Source: CAWCKS01 sp963763485 (GTDB lineage: Bacteria; Pseudomonadota; Alphaproteobacteria; Rhizobiales; Xanthobacteraceae). From it: a stretch of 64,000 nucleotides of DNA. A program made the position numbers and the translations under genes. How positions within the stretch are numbered: the stretch's first letter is position 1; every line of letters begins with the position of its first letter. Where the stretch lies: positions 1,178,001-1,242,000 of the forward strand of contig CAVXOW010000005.1 in assembly GCA_963763485.1 (NCBI GenBank), written 5' to 3'. This document shows, piece after piece, positions 34,293-42,457 of this stretch. The notes below the pieces were generated by a model. It did no database searches and was not told where the DNA came from. It was given only the letters and a program-made list of their open reading frames with translations.

Positions 34293-34566
34293 TCAGCGGC
34301 GGCTGTCGTTGTTTCCGGCACCGTTGCCAACGTTGCCGTTGCCGTTTCGGTCTGTCTTGTTGCCATTGCCGTTGTTGTTGCCGACGTTGCCGTTGCCGTT
34401 GAAATTTCCCGAGTTGCCGTTGCCGTTGCCGAATCCGATGTTGACCGTTACCGTTGCCGTTTCCACTACCGGCCGCCATCAGCATCAGAATGACGGCCAC
34501 AGCCACAAGTGCCCCTGCACCGCGCGGGGTGCGCCTGAGCCCGAACAGCCTAGTGGTTGGAGCCAC
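34293..34566 (-). pseudogene. Third Gly-Asn repeat secreted protein (90 aa, one frameshift)
   Basis: GTG 34566 overlaps the end of the previous repeat gene and gives a good signal peptide: basic MAPTTRLFGLRRTPRG, then the core ALVAVAVILMLMAAG. Next come GNGNGN units. At about 34450 the frame must shift by one base, giving VNIGFGNGNGNSGNFNGNGN and further GN units, ending NNDSRR at 34293. One surplus G in GGTAACGGTCAAC restores GNGNVNIGFG, which matches the repeat pattern of the two upstream genes. A shorter start (GTG 34506) is possible. It sits directly before the MacA-like gene and appears to belong to its operon. Confidence 0.5.
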
Positions 34567-35065
34567 CGTTGAAGTTGCCGTTGAGCGCGCCGCCGTTGCC
34601 GTTGCCGTTGAAGCTGCCGTTGCCGGTGCCGACGTTGCCGTTGCCGTTGAAGTTGCCATTGAAGGCTCCGACGTTGCCGTTGCCGTTGAAGGTCGACCCG
34701 TTGCCGTTGCCGTTGAGCGCGCCGACGTTGTTGTTGCCGCTGGTCGGGCTTGAATTGCCGAGCCCGTTATAGGCTCCGACGTTGCCCGTGCCGCCGTTCA
34801 TGTAACCGAGGTTGCCATTCGTTTGTGGCAATCCGTTGCCGTTGCCATTGCCGTTACCGTTGCCGGCACCGGTATTGCTGTTGCCATTCAGGTTGCCGTT
34901 GAGGATTCCGACGTTGCCGTTGCCATTGCCGTTGCCGCACCCGAAGCAAGCAGCAAGGCGCATCTGCGGTTGCTGCAGCGGCAACGGGTCAGTCCGGATG
35001 ACAAATGCTGCTGTGAGCAGCTCTCCCAAGGTAAGCGCGGTAAACACGAACGAGCTTGTCTTCAT
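34550..35065 (-). CDS. Second Gly-Asn repeat secreted protein (171 aa)
   Basis: An N-terminal signal-like stretch (MKTSSFVFTALTLGELLTAA, about 25 residues) and a short spacer with a Cys pair (ACFGC) precede about 125 residues made almost only of Gly and Asn. These form 13-residue units of the type GNGNVGAFNGNFN, with a less regular middle part (LPQTNGNLGYMNGGTGNVGAY). It ends ALNGNFNGGSNH, like the ending of the neighbouring repeat protein. There is no known family; the periodicity suggests a beta-solenoid or amyloid-like fibre with Asn stacks. It lies between the first and third repeat genes, upstream of a MacAB-like exporter. Confidence 0.7.
   Translation of the reverse strand: MKTSSFVFTALTLGELLTAAFVIRTDPLPLQQPQMRLAACFGCGNGNGNGNVGILNGNLNGNSNTGAGNGNGNGNGNGLPQTNGNLGYMNGGTGNVGAYNGLGNSSPTSGNNNVGALNGNGNGSTFNGNGNVGAFNGNFNGNGNVGTGNGSFNGNGNGGALNGNFNGGSNH
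34578..34935. repeat. Short-period DNA repeat (TTGCCG-rich) encoding Gly-Asn units, array 2
   Basis: Dense runs of TTGCCGTTGCCGTT and variants, the minus-strand code for Gly-Asn. Units are imperfect, with a dominant period of 39 bases broken by 6-base steps. Such sequence can slip during replication and is hard to assemble. Confidence 0.7.
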
Positions 35066-35246
35066 GGCAAGGGCTCCTCGGGACTGTCACTCTGGAACGA
35101 TCGACTGAATTCGTTTCGGGGCGGCCCGGCCGGCATACGCGGTCTTGCAAGGACTTGGGGGTGGGGACCGCGTAAGCCGGAAGGCGCCGCTCCGAAATGC
35201 GGGCCTACAGGGGATGTCAGCCCCCGGCGGCCCGCGCCGGGTCAGG

Positions 35247-35672
35247 CTAGTGGTTGTTGTTGCCGTTCAGATTGCCGCTGAACGCACCCAGGTTGCCGTT
35301 GCCGTTCAGGTTGCCGTTGAGAATTCCGACGTTGGCGTTGCCGTTCCCGTTACCGTTCACGAAACCGGTATTGAGGTTTCCGTTTCCGTTGCCGTTGAGG
35401 GCACCGACGTTGCCGTTGCCGTTCAGGTTGCCGCTGAAAGCACCAGTGTTGCCGTTACCGTTCACGTTGCCGTTTCCGATGCCGACGTTGCCGTTGCCGT
35501 TCAGGTTGCCGTTGAAGGCGCCCATGTTGCCGTTGCCGTTACCGTTACCGTTGGCGACGCCGACGTTGCCGTTGCCGTTGCCGTTGCCGCTGCCGATCGA
35601 GAACGCGAAGGCTTGCGAACCCACGAGGGTCGAAAGAATGGTGGCGCAAATGATCGCTTTGACCTTAGACAT
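35247..35672 (-). CDS. First Gly-Asn repeat secreted protein (141 aa)
   Basis: ATG 35672 follows AGGAGT; the longer frame to 35759 lacks support. A clear signal peptide (MSKVKAIICATILSTLVGSQ, cut probably after AFA) precedes eight 13-residue repeats of consensus GNGNxGxxNGNxN (for example GNGNMGAFNGNLN, GNGNVGIGNGNVN, GNGNTGAFSGNLN), ending GNNNH. The strict period and near-absence of charged residues suggest an extended beta-solenoid or fibre outside the cytoplasm. It is the first gene of the minus-strand run that continues through two more repeat proteins into a MacA-MacB-type exporter. No family is known to me. Confidence 0.75.
   Translation of the reverse strand: MSKVKAIICATILSTLVGSQAFAFSIGSGNGNGNGNVGVANGNGNGNGNMGAFNGNLNGNGNVGIGNGNVNGNGNTGAFSGNLNGNGNVGALNGNGNGNLNTGFVNGNGNGNANVGILNGNLNGNGNLGAFSGNLNGNNNH
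35255..35590. repeat. 39-base tandem repeat encoding Gly-Asn units, array 1
   Basis: About eight imperfect 39-base units rich in GTTGCCGTTGCC, each coding one 13-residue Gly-Asn repeat on the minus strand. The units differ mainly at the variable positions, so selection on the protein repeat is likely. Confidence 0.7.
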
Positions 35673-35762
35673 TGAATACTCCTGTTTTAGACCGAAAAGC
35701 GACGCGCCGACACCTCGACGCGACCCACGAATGGTTCTCGCAAACAGGCGTTGCGCCAAGCT

Positions 35763-35808
35763 GTCCTTTCGATTGCGGACTCCCGGGCTAGATCCTGCCT
35801 GAAAGGAC
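35763..35808. promoter_or_regulatory. Spaced inverted repeat in the divergent gap before the Gly-Asn operon
   Basis: GTCCTTTC at 35763-35770 and GAAAGGAC at 35801-35808 form perfect 8-base arms 30 bases apart, in the 248-base gap between the first Gly-Asn gene and the Liv ATPase gene. It could be a paired regulator site or a large stem; no regulator is known. Confidence 0.3.
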
Positions 35809-35920
35809 TAGGCCGGAGCGGCTAGGCCCTGGGGCGGAATCCTTTCCAAGCTGATGCTGTCGGCATAAAGTGTGCATGTCGGTTGTCGAGGTAAGGCGAT
35901 CGCGATTTGTGGGCGGAGTG

Positions 35921-36694
35921 ATGGGGGGACTTGAGGTCGAGAACGTCGAGCGCGCCTTCTACGGCGTGCATGCCCTGAATGGCGTGTCGCTCAGCGTCGC
36001 GCCGCGCGGCATCACCGGTTTGATCGGGCCAAATGGCGCTGGCAAGACCACACTGTTCAATTGCATCTCGGGCGTGATCCCACCCGACCGCGGGCGCATC
36101 GTCTTTGACGACCGCGACATCACCGGATTGCGGCCCGATCGCGTCACGTCGGCCGGCCTGATCAGGACGTTCCAGATCGCGCGCGGGCTGTCGCGGATGT
36201 CGGTGCTGGAAAATCTCTTGCTCTATGGTCAGCACCAGCCCGGCGAGACGATTTTTCACGCGCTGACGCGGGGTGCCGCGGCGCGCGCTCGCGAAGACGA
36301 ACTGATGGTCAAGGCGTTGGCGATCGTCGAGCGGCTGAATCTCAGACAGGTGATCTATCATCCGGCGTCCGCACTGTCCGGTGGGCAGAAGAAGCTGCTC
36401 GAGATCGGGCGTGTGCTCATGGCCGATCCAAAAATGATCCTGCTTGACGAGCCGATCGCCGGCGTCAATCCGACGCTGGCGCGGGAGATCGGTGAGCATT
36501 TGCAGGCCCTCGCTGGCGAAGGGCTGCCGATCCTGCTGATCGAGCATCAGATGGATATGGTGGCGCGGCTCTGCGACCGTGTCATCGTGATGGCCGAGGG
36601 ACGCTTTCTCACCGCCGGGACCTTCGACGAGATCGCGCGCGATCAGCGCGTGCAGGAGGCCTATATGGGCCGGCGGGCGCGGAGCGCGCACTGA
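35921..36694 (+). CDS. livG: Liv-type ABC transporter ATP-binding protein (LivG)
   Basis: Start 35921 gives MGGLEVENVERAFYGVHALN, the usual LivG beginning; the frame is open from ATG 35870, which would add 17 unrelated residues. Walker A GPNGAGKTT, the LivG-type LIRTFQIARGLSRMSVLEN, signature LSGGQKKLLEIGRVLM, Walker B MILLDEPIAGVNP and H-loop LLIEHQMDM are present. First gene of a second Liv cluster whose order is ATPase, ATPase, binding protein, LivH, LivM. It overlaps the following LivF gene by one base. Confidence 0.87.
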   Translation: MGGLEVENVERAFYGVHALNGVSLSVAPRGITGLIGPNGAGKTTLFNCISGVIPPDRGRIVFDDRDITGLRPDRVTSAGLIRTFQIARGLSRMSVLENLLLYGQHQPGETIFHALTRGAAARAREDELMVKALAIVERLNLRQVIYHPASALSGGQKKLLEIGRVLMADPKMILLDEPIAGVNPTLAREIGEHLQALAGEGLPILLIEHQMDMVARLCDRVIVMAEGRFLTAGTFDEIARDQRVQEAYMGRRARSAH

Positions 36695-37401
36695 TGGCGG
36701 AGCTTGAGGTCGCGGGCGTCGTTGCGGGCTATGGCGCCGCCGATGAAATTCTGAAAGGGGTCGATTTTCGCGTCGAGGCCGGCGAGATCGTTTGCATCAT
36801 CGGCCCCAACGGGGCGGGCAAATCGACGCTGTTGAAAGCGATCGCCGGCCTCTTGAAGCCGAAATCAGGTCGCGTGCTGCTGGGTGATGCCGATATCACC
36901 GCGCGGGCGCCGCGCGACATCGCGCGCGCCGGCCTTGCCTACGTGCCGCAGGAAGCCAACGTTTTTCCCTCGCTGACGGTGAAGGAAAATCTCGAAATGG
37001 GCGGCTATGTCAGCGCCGGCGCCGTGGCCCAGCGGATCGACGCGGCGTTCGCGCGCTTCCCGGTGCTCGGCACCAAGCGTCGGCATGCGGCGCGCACCCT
37101 GTCCGGAGGCGAACGGCAGATACTGGCGATGGCGATGGCGTTGATTGTCGAACCGCGCGTGTTGTTGCTGGACGAGCCGTCGGCCGGCCTCTCCCCGCTC
37201 GCGGCCGAACGCCTGTTCGACGCGATCGCCGAGATCAACCGGCAAGGGCTCTCGATCGGGATCGTCGAACAGAACGCGAGCGAGGCGCTCGCGCTGGCGC
37301 ATCGCGCCTACATTTTGGTCGACGGCAAGAACAGCCGAACCGGCGAGGCGAAGCAACTTGCTGCCGATCCCGACATCCAGCGCATTTTCCTCGGGGGCTG
37401 A
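36694..37401 (+). CDS. livF: Liv-type ABC transporter ATP-binding protein (LivF)
   Basis: 235 residues. Walker A GPNGAGKST, LAYVPQEANVFPSLTVKENL (the LivF Q-loop region), signature LSGGERQILAMAMALI, Walker B VLLLDEPSAGLSP and H-loop GIVEQNASEAL are visible. Translation is coupled to LivG by a TGATG overlap. Partner ATPase of the second Liv transporter; the binding-protein gene follows after 107 bases. Confidence 0.89.
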   Translation: MAELEVAGVVAGYGAADEILKGVDFRVEAGEIVCIIGPNGAGKSTLLKAIAGLLKPKSGRVLLGDADITARAPRDIARAGLAYVPQEANVFPSLTVKENLEMGGYVSAGAVAQRIDAAFARFPVLGTKRRHAARTLSGGERQILAMAMALIVEPRVLLLDEPSAGLSPLAAERLFDAIAEINRQGLSIGIVEQNASEALALAHRAYILVDGKNSRTGEAKQLAADPDIQRIFLGG

Positions 37402-37508
37402 GTTGCAAGTGCAGACAGGCGACTGTTCGCGAAATTTGCGATTGCCCGGCCACCCGGATCAAGTACCGTCGCGACATGTTCGCGTGTTAGCAAAGAAGGA
37501 GGATCCAC

Positions 37509-38712
37509 GTGAAAAGCCTTAATCGCAGAAGCGTTCTCAAAGGCGCCGTGGCGTCCGCGGCCGCGGCCGGCCTGCCCGTGCGCGCCTGGGCGCAGGCCGA
37601 GCCGATCAAGGTCGGCATCCTCACGCCCCTGACCGGTGCCGGCGGCAACGACGGCCCGCGCATGCTGAAGGCGATGCAAGCGGTGTTCGAGGAGGTCAAC
37701 AAGGCCGGCGGGGTGATGGGCCGCCACGTCGAGACCGTGGTCGAGGACGACCAGACCAATCCGGAGGCCGCCGTGCGCGCGGCGCGCAAGCTGATCGAGG
37801 TCGACAAGGTGCCCGTCATCATGGGTACCTGGGCGTCGGCCGTGACGTCGGCGGTCGCGCCGGTGTGCTGGGAGAGCAAGACCTTCCTGATGACCGTGTC
37901 CGGCGCCGACAGCATCACGCTGCTGCCGCACCAGGGCTTTCTCGTCCGCACGCAACCGAACTCAAAACTTCAGGCGATCGCACACGCGAGCTACATCGCC
38001 GGCCTTGGCAAGACGGCGCATCGGCTGTCCTCGGCATCCAGGCGCCGTTCGCGGTGCCCGACCAAGGAACACATCGACAATTACATGAAGACGGTTGGCG
38101 GCAGCGTTGTCGGCCAGGTGATCTACGAGAAGGACAAGCCGACCTATCGCTCCGAGATCGATCAGATCATGGCGAGCAAGCCGGACTTCCTCTACCTCAA
38201 CGGCTATGCGCCCGACACCGTCGTGGTGCTGCGCGATCTGTGGAAGGCCGGCGTCGATCTGCCGAAGTTCTGCCCAGACCTATGCGGTGCCGCAGGCGAC
38301 GCTCGATGCCAATCCGCCCGAGGTCTCCGAAGGGATTTTGGCCGCGGGACCTTCGGCCGATCTCGACAATGCCGCCTACAAGCTTGCCGCCGACCGGCTT
38401 GGTCTGAAGGAGATTGACGGCTATGTCGCGCAGGCAACCGACTGGGCAAGTCTCGCCGTACTCACCGCCGCCAAAGCCAAGGAAGCGAGCGGCGTCGCCT
38501 TCAAGGATAACATCCGCAAGATCAGCCAGGGCGACGGCCAGAAGGTCTATTCGGCAGTCGAAGGGCTGAAGTTGCTCGCCGCCGGCAAGGACATCAACTA
38601 CGAGGGGGCGTCCGGCCCGTGCGACTTCAACGAGATCGGCGACATCACGACCTGTCGCTTCCGATGGTTGCAGGTTCACAGCGGCAAGCTGGAGTTTTTG
38701 AAGATCGTATGA
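37509..38712 (+). pseudogene. Liv-type substrate-binding protein, broken by about three indels
   Basis: GTG 37509 follows AAGGAGG. The Tat-type signal (NRRSVLKGAVASAAAAGLPV) and the first binding lobe (IKVGILTPLTGAGGNDGPRM) are normal. Between about 38018 and 38062 the natural text (SAVLGIQAPFAVP) lies in another frame, then returns (KEHIDNYMKTVGGSVVGQVI). At about 38265-38275 it shifts once more (AQTYAVPQATLDANPPEVSE) and runs to the stop at 38712. Net surplus is one base; corrected length is about 400 residues, normal for the family. Whether the breaks are genuine or sequencing errors cannot be told here. It belongs to the second Liv cluster. Confidence 0.78.
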
Positions 38713-38767
38713 GACGCGTCACGGGGAGATAGCCTATTAATATTGGCGCGGCCACAATACGGCTGTT

Positions 38768-39628
38768 ATGCACGTGGCGCAGCTTGTTCTGAATGGCCTG
38801 ATGGCCGGCACCGTGCTGGCGCTGCCGGCCATCGGTCTCACGCTAATCTTTGCGGTGCTGCGCTTCACCAACTTCGCGCTGGCATCGCTGATGACGATCG
38901 GTGCCTATGCCGGCCTCGTCGCCAATGTCAGCTTTGGCATGCCGGTGTATGTGTCGTTGCTCGCGGCCTTTGTCGTGGCCGGTCTGGTCGGCTGGCTCAG
39001 CGACGAATTTGTGCTGAAGCCGTTTCGGGCCTCCGGCTTCATCACCACGGCGATCGGCTCGATCGCGCTCACCATCGCGCTCGAGAATGTGGTGCGCTTC
39101 ATCTTCGCGAACCAGATGCGTGGCTACAATCTGCCGCTGCGTCGCGACTGGGTATTCGACGGCTTGCGCGTCGGACCGCAGCAGGTGGAAAATCTTGCGA
39201 TCGCGGCCATTGTCGTGCTCGCCTTGACCGCATTCTTGATGGCCACCCGCGCCGGCAAGGCAATGCGAGCGGTGGCCGATAATCCGGCGCTGGCCTCGAT
39301 CAAGGGCATCGACGTCGACATGGTGGCGCGGATCGTCTCGTTCGTGGCGATGGGGCTTGCCGGCATCGGCGGCATGCTGGTCGGGCTCGATACCACGGTC
39401 GATCCGCTGGTCGGCTTCAAGACGATTCTTTCGGTGTTCGCGGCCGCGGTGGTCGGCGGCCTCGGCAGCATTCCCGGCGCGATCGTCGGTGCGCTCGTCA
39501 TCGGCGTTGGCGAGGAACTGTCGCTGCTCGTCTTGTCACCCGCCTATCGCACCGCGATCGGCTTTCTCGCGATCTTCCTCGTGCTGACGCTGCGTCCGCG
39601 CGGCATTCTCGGCGCGCCGGCCTATTGA
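38768..39628 (+). CDS. livH: Liv-type ABC transporter permease (LivH)
   Basis: 286 residues, about eight membrane segments. Family marks are LPAIGLTLIFAVLRFTNFAL near the N-terminus and the ATPase-contact loop GKAMRAVADNPALASIKGID. The end LRPRGILGAPAY is typical. It lies between the broken binding-protein gene and LivM (6-base gap), completing the membrane part of the second Liv transporter. The ribosome site before 38768 is weak. Confidence 0.88.
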   Translation: MHVAQLVLNGLMAGTVLALPAIGLTLIFAVLRFTNFALASLMTIGAYAGLVANVSFGMPVYVSLLAAFVVAGLVGWLSDEFVLKPFRASGFITTAIGSIALTIALENVVRFIFANQMRGYNLPLRRDWVFDGLRVGPQQVENLAIAAIVVLALTAFLMATRAGKAMRAVADNPALASIKGIDVDMVARIVSFVAMGLAGIGGMLVGLDTTVDPLVGFKTILSVFAAAVVGGLGSIPGAIVGALVIGVGEELSLLVLSPAYRTAIGFLAIFLVLTLRPRGILGAPAY

Positions 39629-39634
39629 GGGATC

Positions 39635-40586
39635 ATGGAGCATTACCTGATCGCGATGGCCGTGACCGCCGGGATCTACGCGATCCTGGCGCTCGGCATG
39701 AATGTGATCTGGGGCATGGCCGGCCTGATCAATCTCGGGCTGGTCGGCTTCTTTGCAGTCGGCGCCTATACCTCCGCGTTGCTGACGCTGAAGTTCGGCT
39801 GGCCGATCGGCGCCGGCATTATTGCCGCAATGATCGTCACATCGCTGGTCGGCATGATCGTCGCGCTCGTCACGGTGAACCTGCGCGGCGACTATCTCGC
39901 GATCGTCACGCTCGGCTTTGCCGAGTCGATGCGCATCGTGATGTCGAACGAAATCTGGCTCGCCAACGGCACCGATGGGCTCTCGGGAATTCCGGGGCCG
40001 ATGCGGCAGGAACTCGGCCCGCACGGCTTCAATCTGTTGTTCCTGGGCATTATCGTCGTCGTCACGTTTGTTCTGTTCGTACTGAGCGAACGGCTCGTCC
40101 ACTCGCCGTTCGGGCGGGCGCTGCGCGGCATTCGCGACGACGAACAGGTCGTCCAGGTCGCGGGCAAGAACGTCACGCGATTGAAGGTGAAGGCGTTTGC
40201 GTTCGGTACCGCGGCACTGGGCCTGGCCGGCGCGCTTTACGGTCACTTCACGAGCTACATCGCGCCCGATCTGTTCGCCCCGCTGCTCACGTTGTACGTG
40301 ATCCTGGCACTGCTCGCCGGCGGGCTCGGCAACAATAAGGGCGCCGTGCTCGGCGCGGTTGTCGTCGTGTTCTTCCTGGAATTCGACGCGCTTCATCATT
40401 CCGCTGCTGCCGTTCGTCTCGGCGGTGCAGGGCGCGGCGCTGCGCGAGATGCTGATTGCGGGGGCGCTGCTGGTGATCCTGCGCTTCTACACCCAGGGCC
40501 TCATTCCCGAAAAAATTCAGCAACCGGCCTTGCCTGACCTGATGAAGCGAACAAGCCAAGCGGAGATCAAGGATGTCAAAGCGTGA
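39635..40586 (+). CDS. livM: Liv-type ABC transporter permease (LivM), frameshifted near the 3' end
   Basis: The protein is normal LivM up to VVVFFLE (MNVIWGMAGLINLGLVGFFA, LRGIRDDEQVVQVAGKNVTR loop). At about 40379-40385 the frame must move by one base, giving TRFIIPLLPFVSAVQGAALR and ending IKDVKA at 40586 (316 residues). Read without correction it stops at 40537 with an Ala/Gly/Arg-rich false tail. The corrected stop overlaps the start of the GAF-domain gene by 14 bases, as expected in a tight operon. Confidence 0.83.
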
Positions 40587-41070
40587 CCTCACATTAAGCG
40601 ACGTCAGCGCCGTGATGGCTCTGCAGGCGGAGAAACCGGAGCGCGAGACCTACAAGGCGGTCGAGCGGCTGGCGAAGGAGACCTGCGGCTGGCGCTTGCT
40701 GACGATCCTCAAGTATGTCGAGAAGGATGCTGTCGTCGAACGGCTCTCGTCGAGCGATGAGAAGGCCTATCCGCTCGGTGGGCGAAAACCGCTCGACAAG
40801 ATCACCGCAAGCCATGGCGCGATGGAGCATGGCGGCATCTTCCTCGCCGGCACCAAGGCCGATGTGAAGGAAGCGTTCTTCGATCACGAGTTGATCTTCT
40901 CGCTCGGCATCACCGCGATCATGAACGTGCCAGTGCGGCACGCGGGCCGGCGGCTGGGCACGCTCAATTTCTGCGGCGAAGAAGGAATGTACGGCGAGCG
41001 CGAGATGCAGATCGGCCGGGTGCTGTCGGGGCTGTTGGTGCCGGCGGTGCTGAAGGCGGTCGATAGCTGA
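40573..41070 (+). CDS. GAF-domain protein linked to the Liv transporter
   Basis: 165 residues, one GAF domain. An N-terminal helix (YKAVERLAKETCGWRLLTIL) is followed by a strand set with LGGRKPLDKITASHGAMEHG and the closing NVPVRHAGRRLGTLNFCGEE typical of stand-alone GAF proteins. GAF domains bind small ligands. The gene overlaps the corrected end of livM, so it is translated with the transporter and may sense or bind the imported compound. There is no output domain, so a regulator role would need a partner. A ligand cannot be read. Confidence 0.75.
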   Translation: MSKRDLTLSDVSAVMALQAEKPERETYKAVERLAKETCGWRLLTILKYVEKDAVVERLSSSDEKAYPLGGRKPLDKITASHGAMEHGGIFLAGTKADVKEAFFDHELIFSLGITAIMNVPVRHAGRRLGTLNFCGEEGMYGEREMQIGRVLSGLLVPAVLKAVDS

Positions 41071-41190
41071 GAGGGGTGGTCGCCGAGAAATCCCAATGAA
41101 TCATGCACGTAAGGGATTTTTCGCGCAGGATTGTCATCTCTTTATGATCGTAAGATCAGAGTCATACAATCATTGAGAAGTTCAGAAAAA

Positions 41191-42411
41191 TCATCCGATA
41201 TCCAGCCCGAACGGATCATCGGCCGTGTGCGCCGGTTGCGTGAACCAGCGCGCGCCGGTCTCGGTGATGACCATGTGGTCCTCCAGCCGAATGCCGAACT
41301 CGCCGTAGATGCAGATCGTCGGCTCGTTCGAGAACGTCATGCCCGGCCGCAGCACAGTCTTGTCGCCTTTCACGAGGTACGGCCACTCGTGAACGTCGAG
41401 GCCGATCCCGTGGCCGGTCCGGTGCGGCAGCCCGGGCGTCGCGTAGCCTGGGCCGAATCCACCGCCGGTAATCACGTTTCGCGCCGCGGCGTCAACATCT
41501 TCGCACTTGTTGCCGGGCTTTGCTGCCGCGAACGCCGCCGCCTGCGCGGCCTTCTCGAGATTCCAGACATCGCGCTGCCGCTTGTTCGGCGTGCCGAACA
41601 CATAGGAGCGCGTGATGTCCGAGAGATAACCGTCGACCGGCGCGCCGGTGTCGATCAGCACCATGTCGCCGTCCTTCAGCGTCTGCGGGTAGGGCACGCC
41701 GTGCGGATAGGCGGTCGCTTCGCCGAACAGTACCGCGTTGAACGGCGGCACGCCTTCCGAGCCGAGCTTCTTGTGCGCAGCGACGAGAAAAGCCTGCACC
41801 TCCGTCGTCGTGATGCCTTCACGCATGATGCGGGCAGCGGCCTTGTGCGCTTCGAGCGTGATGTTTTTTGCCGTCTGCATCAGCGCAAGCTCGTGCTCCG
41901 ACTTGATCATGCGACAGGCTGCTGTGACCTCGACCGCATTGACGAAGGTATAGCTGTTGCCGGCGCGGCGCAGGCCGTCGAACGTGAAGAACGGCGTCGC
42001 CTCATCGACGGCGATGACGCCTTTCGGATGGCCGAGCGAGCGCACGGTTTCGGTGACGACCGCGGTCGGATCCTGGTCCTCCTCCCACACCTCGATCTTG
42101 TCGCCGAACGAGGTCATCGTCTTCAGCTTCTCGACCTCGAAGGCCGGCGAGATGTAAACGATGTCGCCCTTGGCCGGCAGCACCGCGGAGTGCATGCGCT
42201 CGGTGCGGCGGAAGTTGAGGCCGGCGAAGTAGACCATGCTGGAGGAGACATCGAGATAGAGCGCGTCGATGCCCTTGTCGCGCATGATCGCCTGCGCCCT
42301 GGCGATGCGCTTCAGCCGTTCCTCGACCCCGATCGGCGGCACGTCGCCACGCATCGACGTCATCGCGGCGAGTTCTTTTTCCGCGGTCGATCCACCCACA
42401 CCGATGGTCAT
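41191..42411 (-). CDS. M24-family metallopeptidase (Xaa-Pro aminopeptidase/creatinase-like)
   Basis: 406 residues. An N-terminal creatinase-like domain (about 30-165) with the ALYLDVSSSMVYFAGLNFRR segment is followed by the pita-bread catalytic domain. All five metal ligands are visible: DTGAPVDGYLSDITRS (two Asp), TGHGIGLDVHEWPY (His), SNEPTICIYGEFG (Glu) and IRLEDHMVITE (Glu). Members cleave Xaa-Pro peptides or hydrolyse creatine-like amides. Together with the amidohydrolase 46 bases upstream it forms a two-gene minus-strand unit, divergent from the 5-oxoprolinase-type gene. Confidence 0.85.
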   Translation of the reverse strand: MTIGVGGSTAEKELAAMTSMRGDVPPIGVEERLKRIARAQAIMRDKGIDALYLDVSSSMVYFAGLNFRRTERMHSAVLPAKGDIVYISPAFEVEKLKTMTSFGDKIEVWEEDQDPTAVVTETVRSLGHPKGVIAVDEATPFFTFDGLRRAGNSYTFVNAVEVTAACRMIKSEHELALMQTAKNITLEAHKAAARIMREGITTTEVQAFLVAAHKKLGSEGVPPFNAVLFGEATAYPHGVPYPQTLKDGDMVLIDTGAPVDGYLSDITRSYVFGTPNKRQRDVWNLEKAAQAAAFAAAKPGNKCEDVDAAARNVITGGGFGPGYATPGLPHRTGHGIGLDVHEWPYLVKGDKTVLRPGMTFSNEPTICIYGEFGIRLEDHMVITETGARWFTQPAHTADDPFGLDIG

Positions 42412-42457
42412 TTTTATTGTCCTTTGAAGATTGCGCTGTGGCGATCGGCGTCGCGTC

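Noticed and set aside
35255..35590. Possible CRISPR array, because of regular spacing of repeats
   Set aside because: There are no unique spacers of constant length; the 39-base units are coding repeats, and no cas gene is in the window.
34454..35802. Plus-strand frames with Leu-Pro or Val-Ala repeats across the Gly-Asn arrays
   Set aside because: They are the other-strand reading of TTGCCG repeats. The minus-strand frames have signal peptides, ribosome sites and operon context; the plus-strand ones do not.
35822..36691. Long open frame opposite the LivG gene (289 codons), and similar ones opposite 7040-7828, 41131-42498, 43890-45269, 46455-47579 and 48156-49610
   Set aside because: They mirror real genes of GC-rich codon use on the other strand. 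Their sequence is rich in Arg, His, Asp and Gly with no family motif, and the opposite strand encodes well-known domains.
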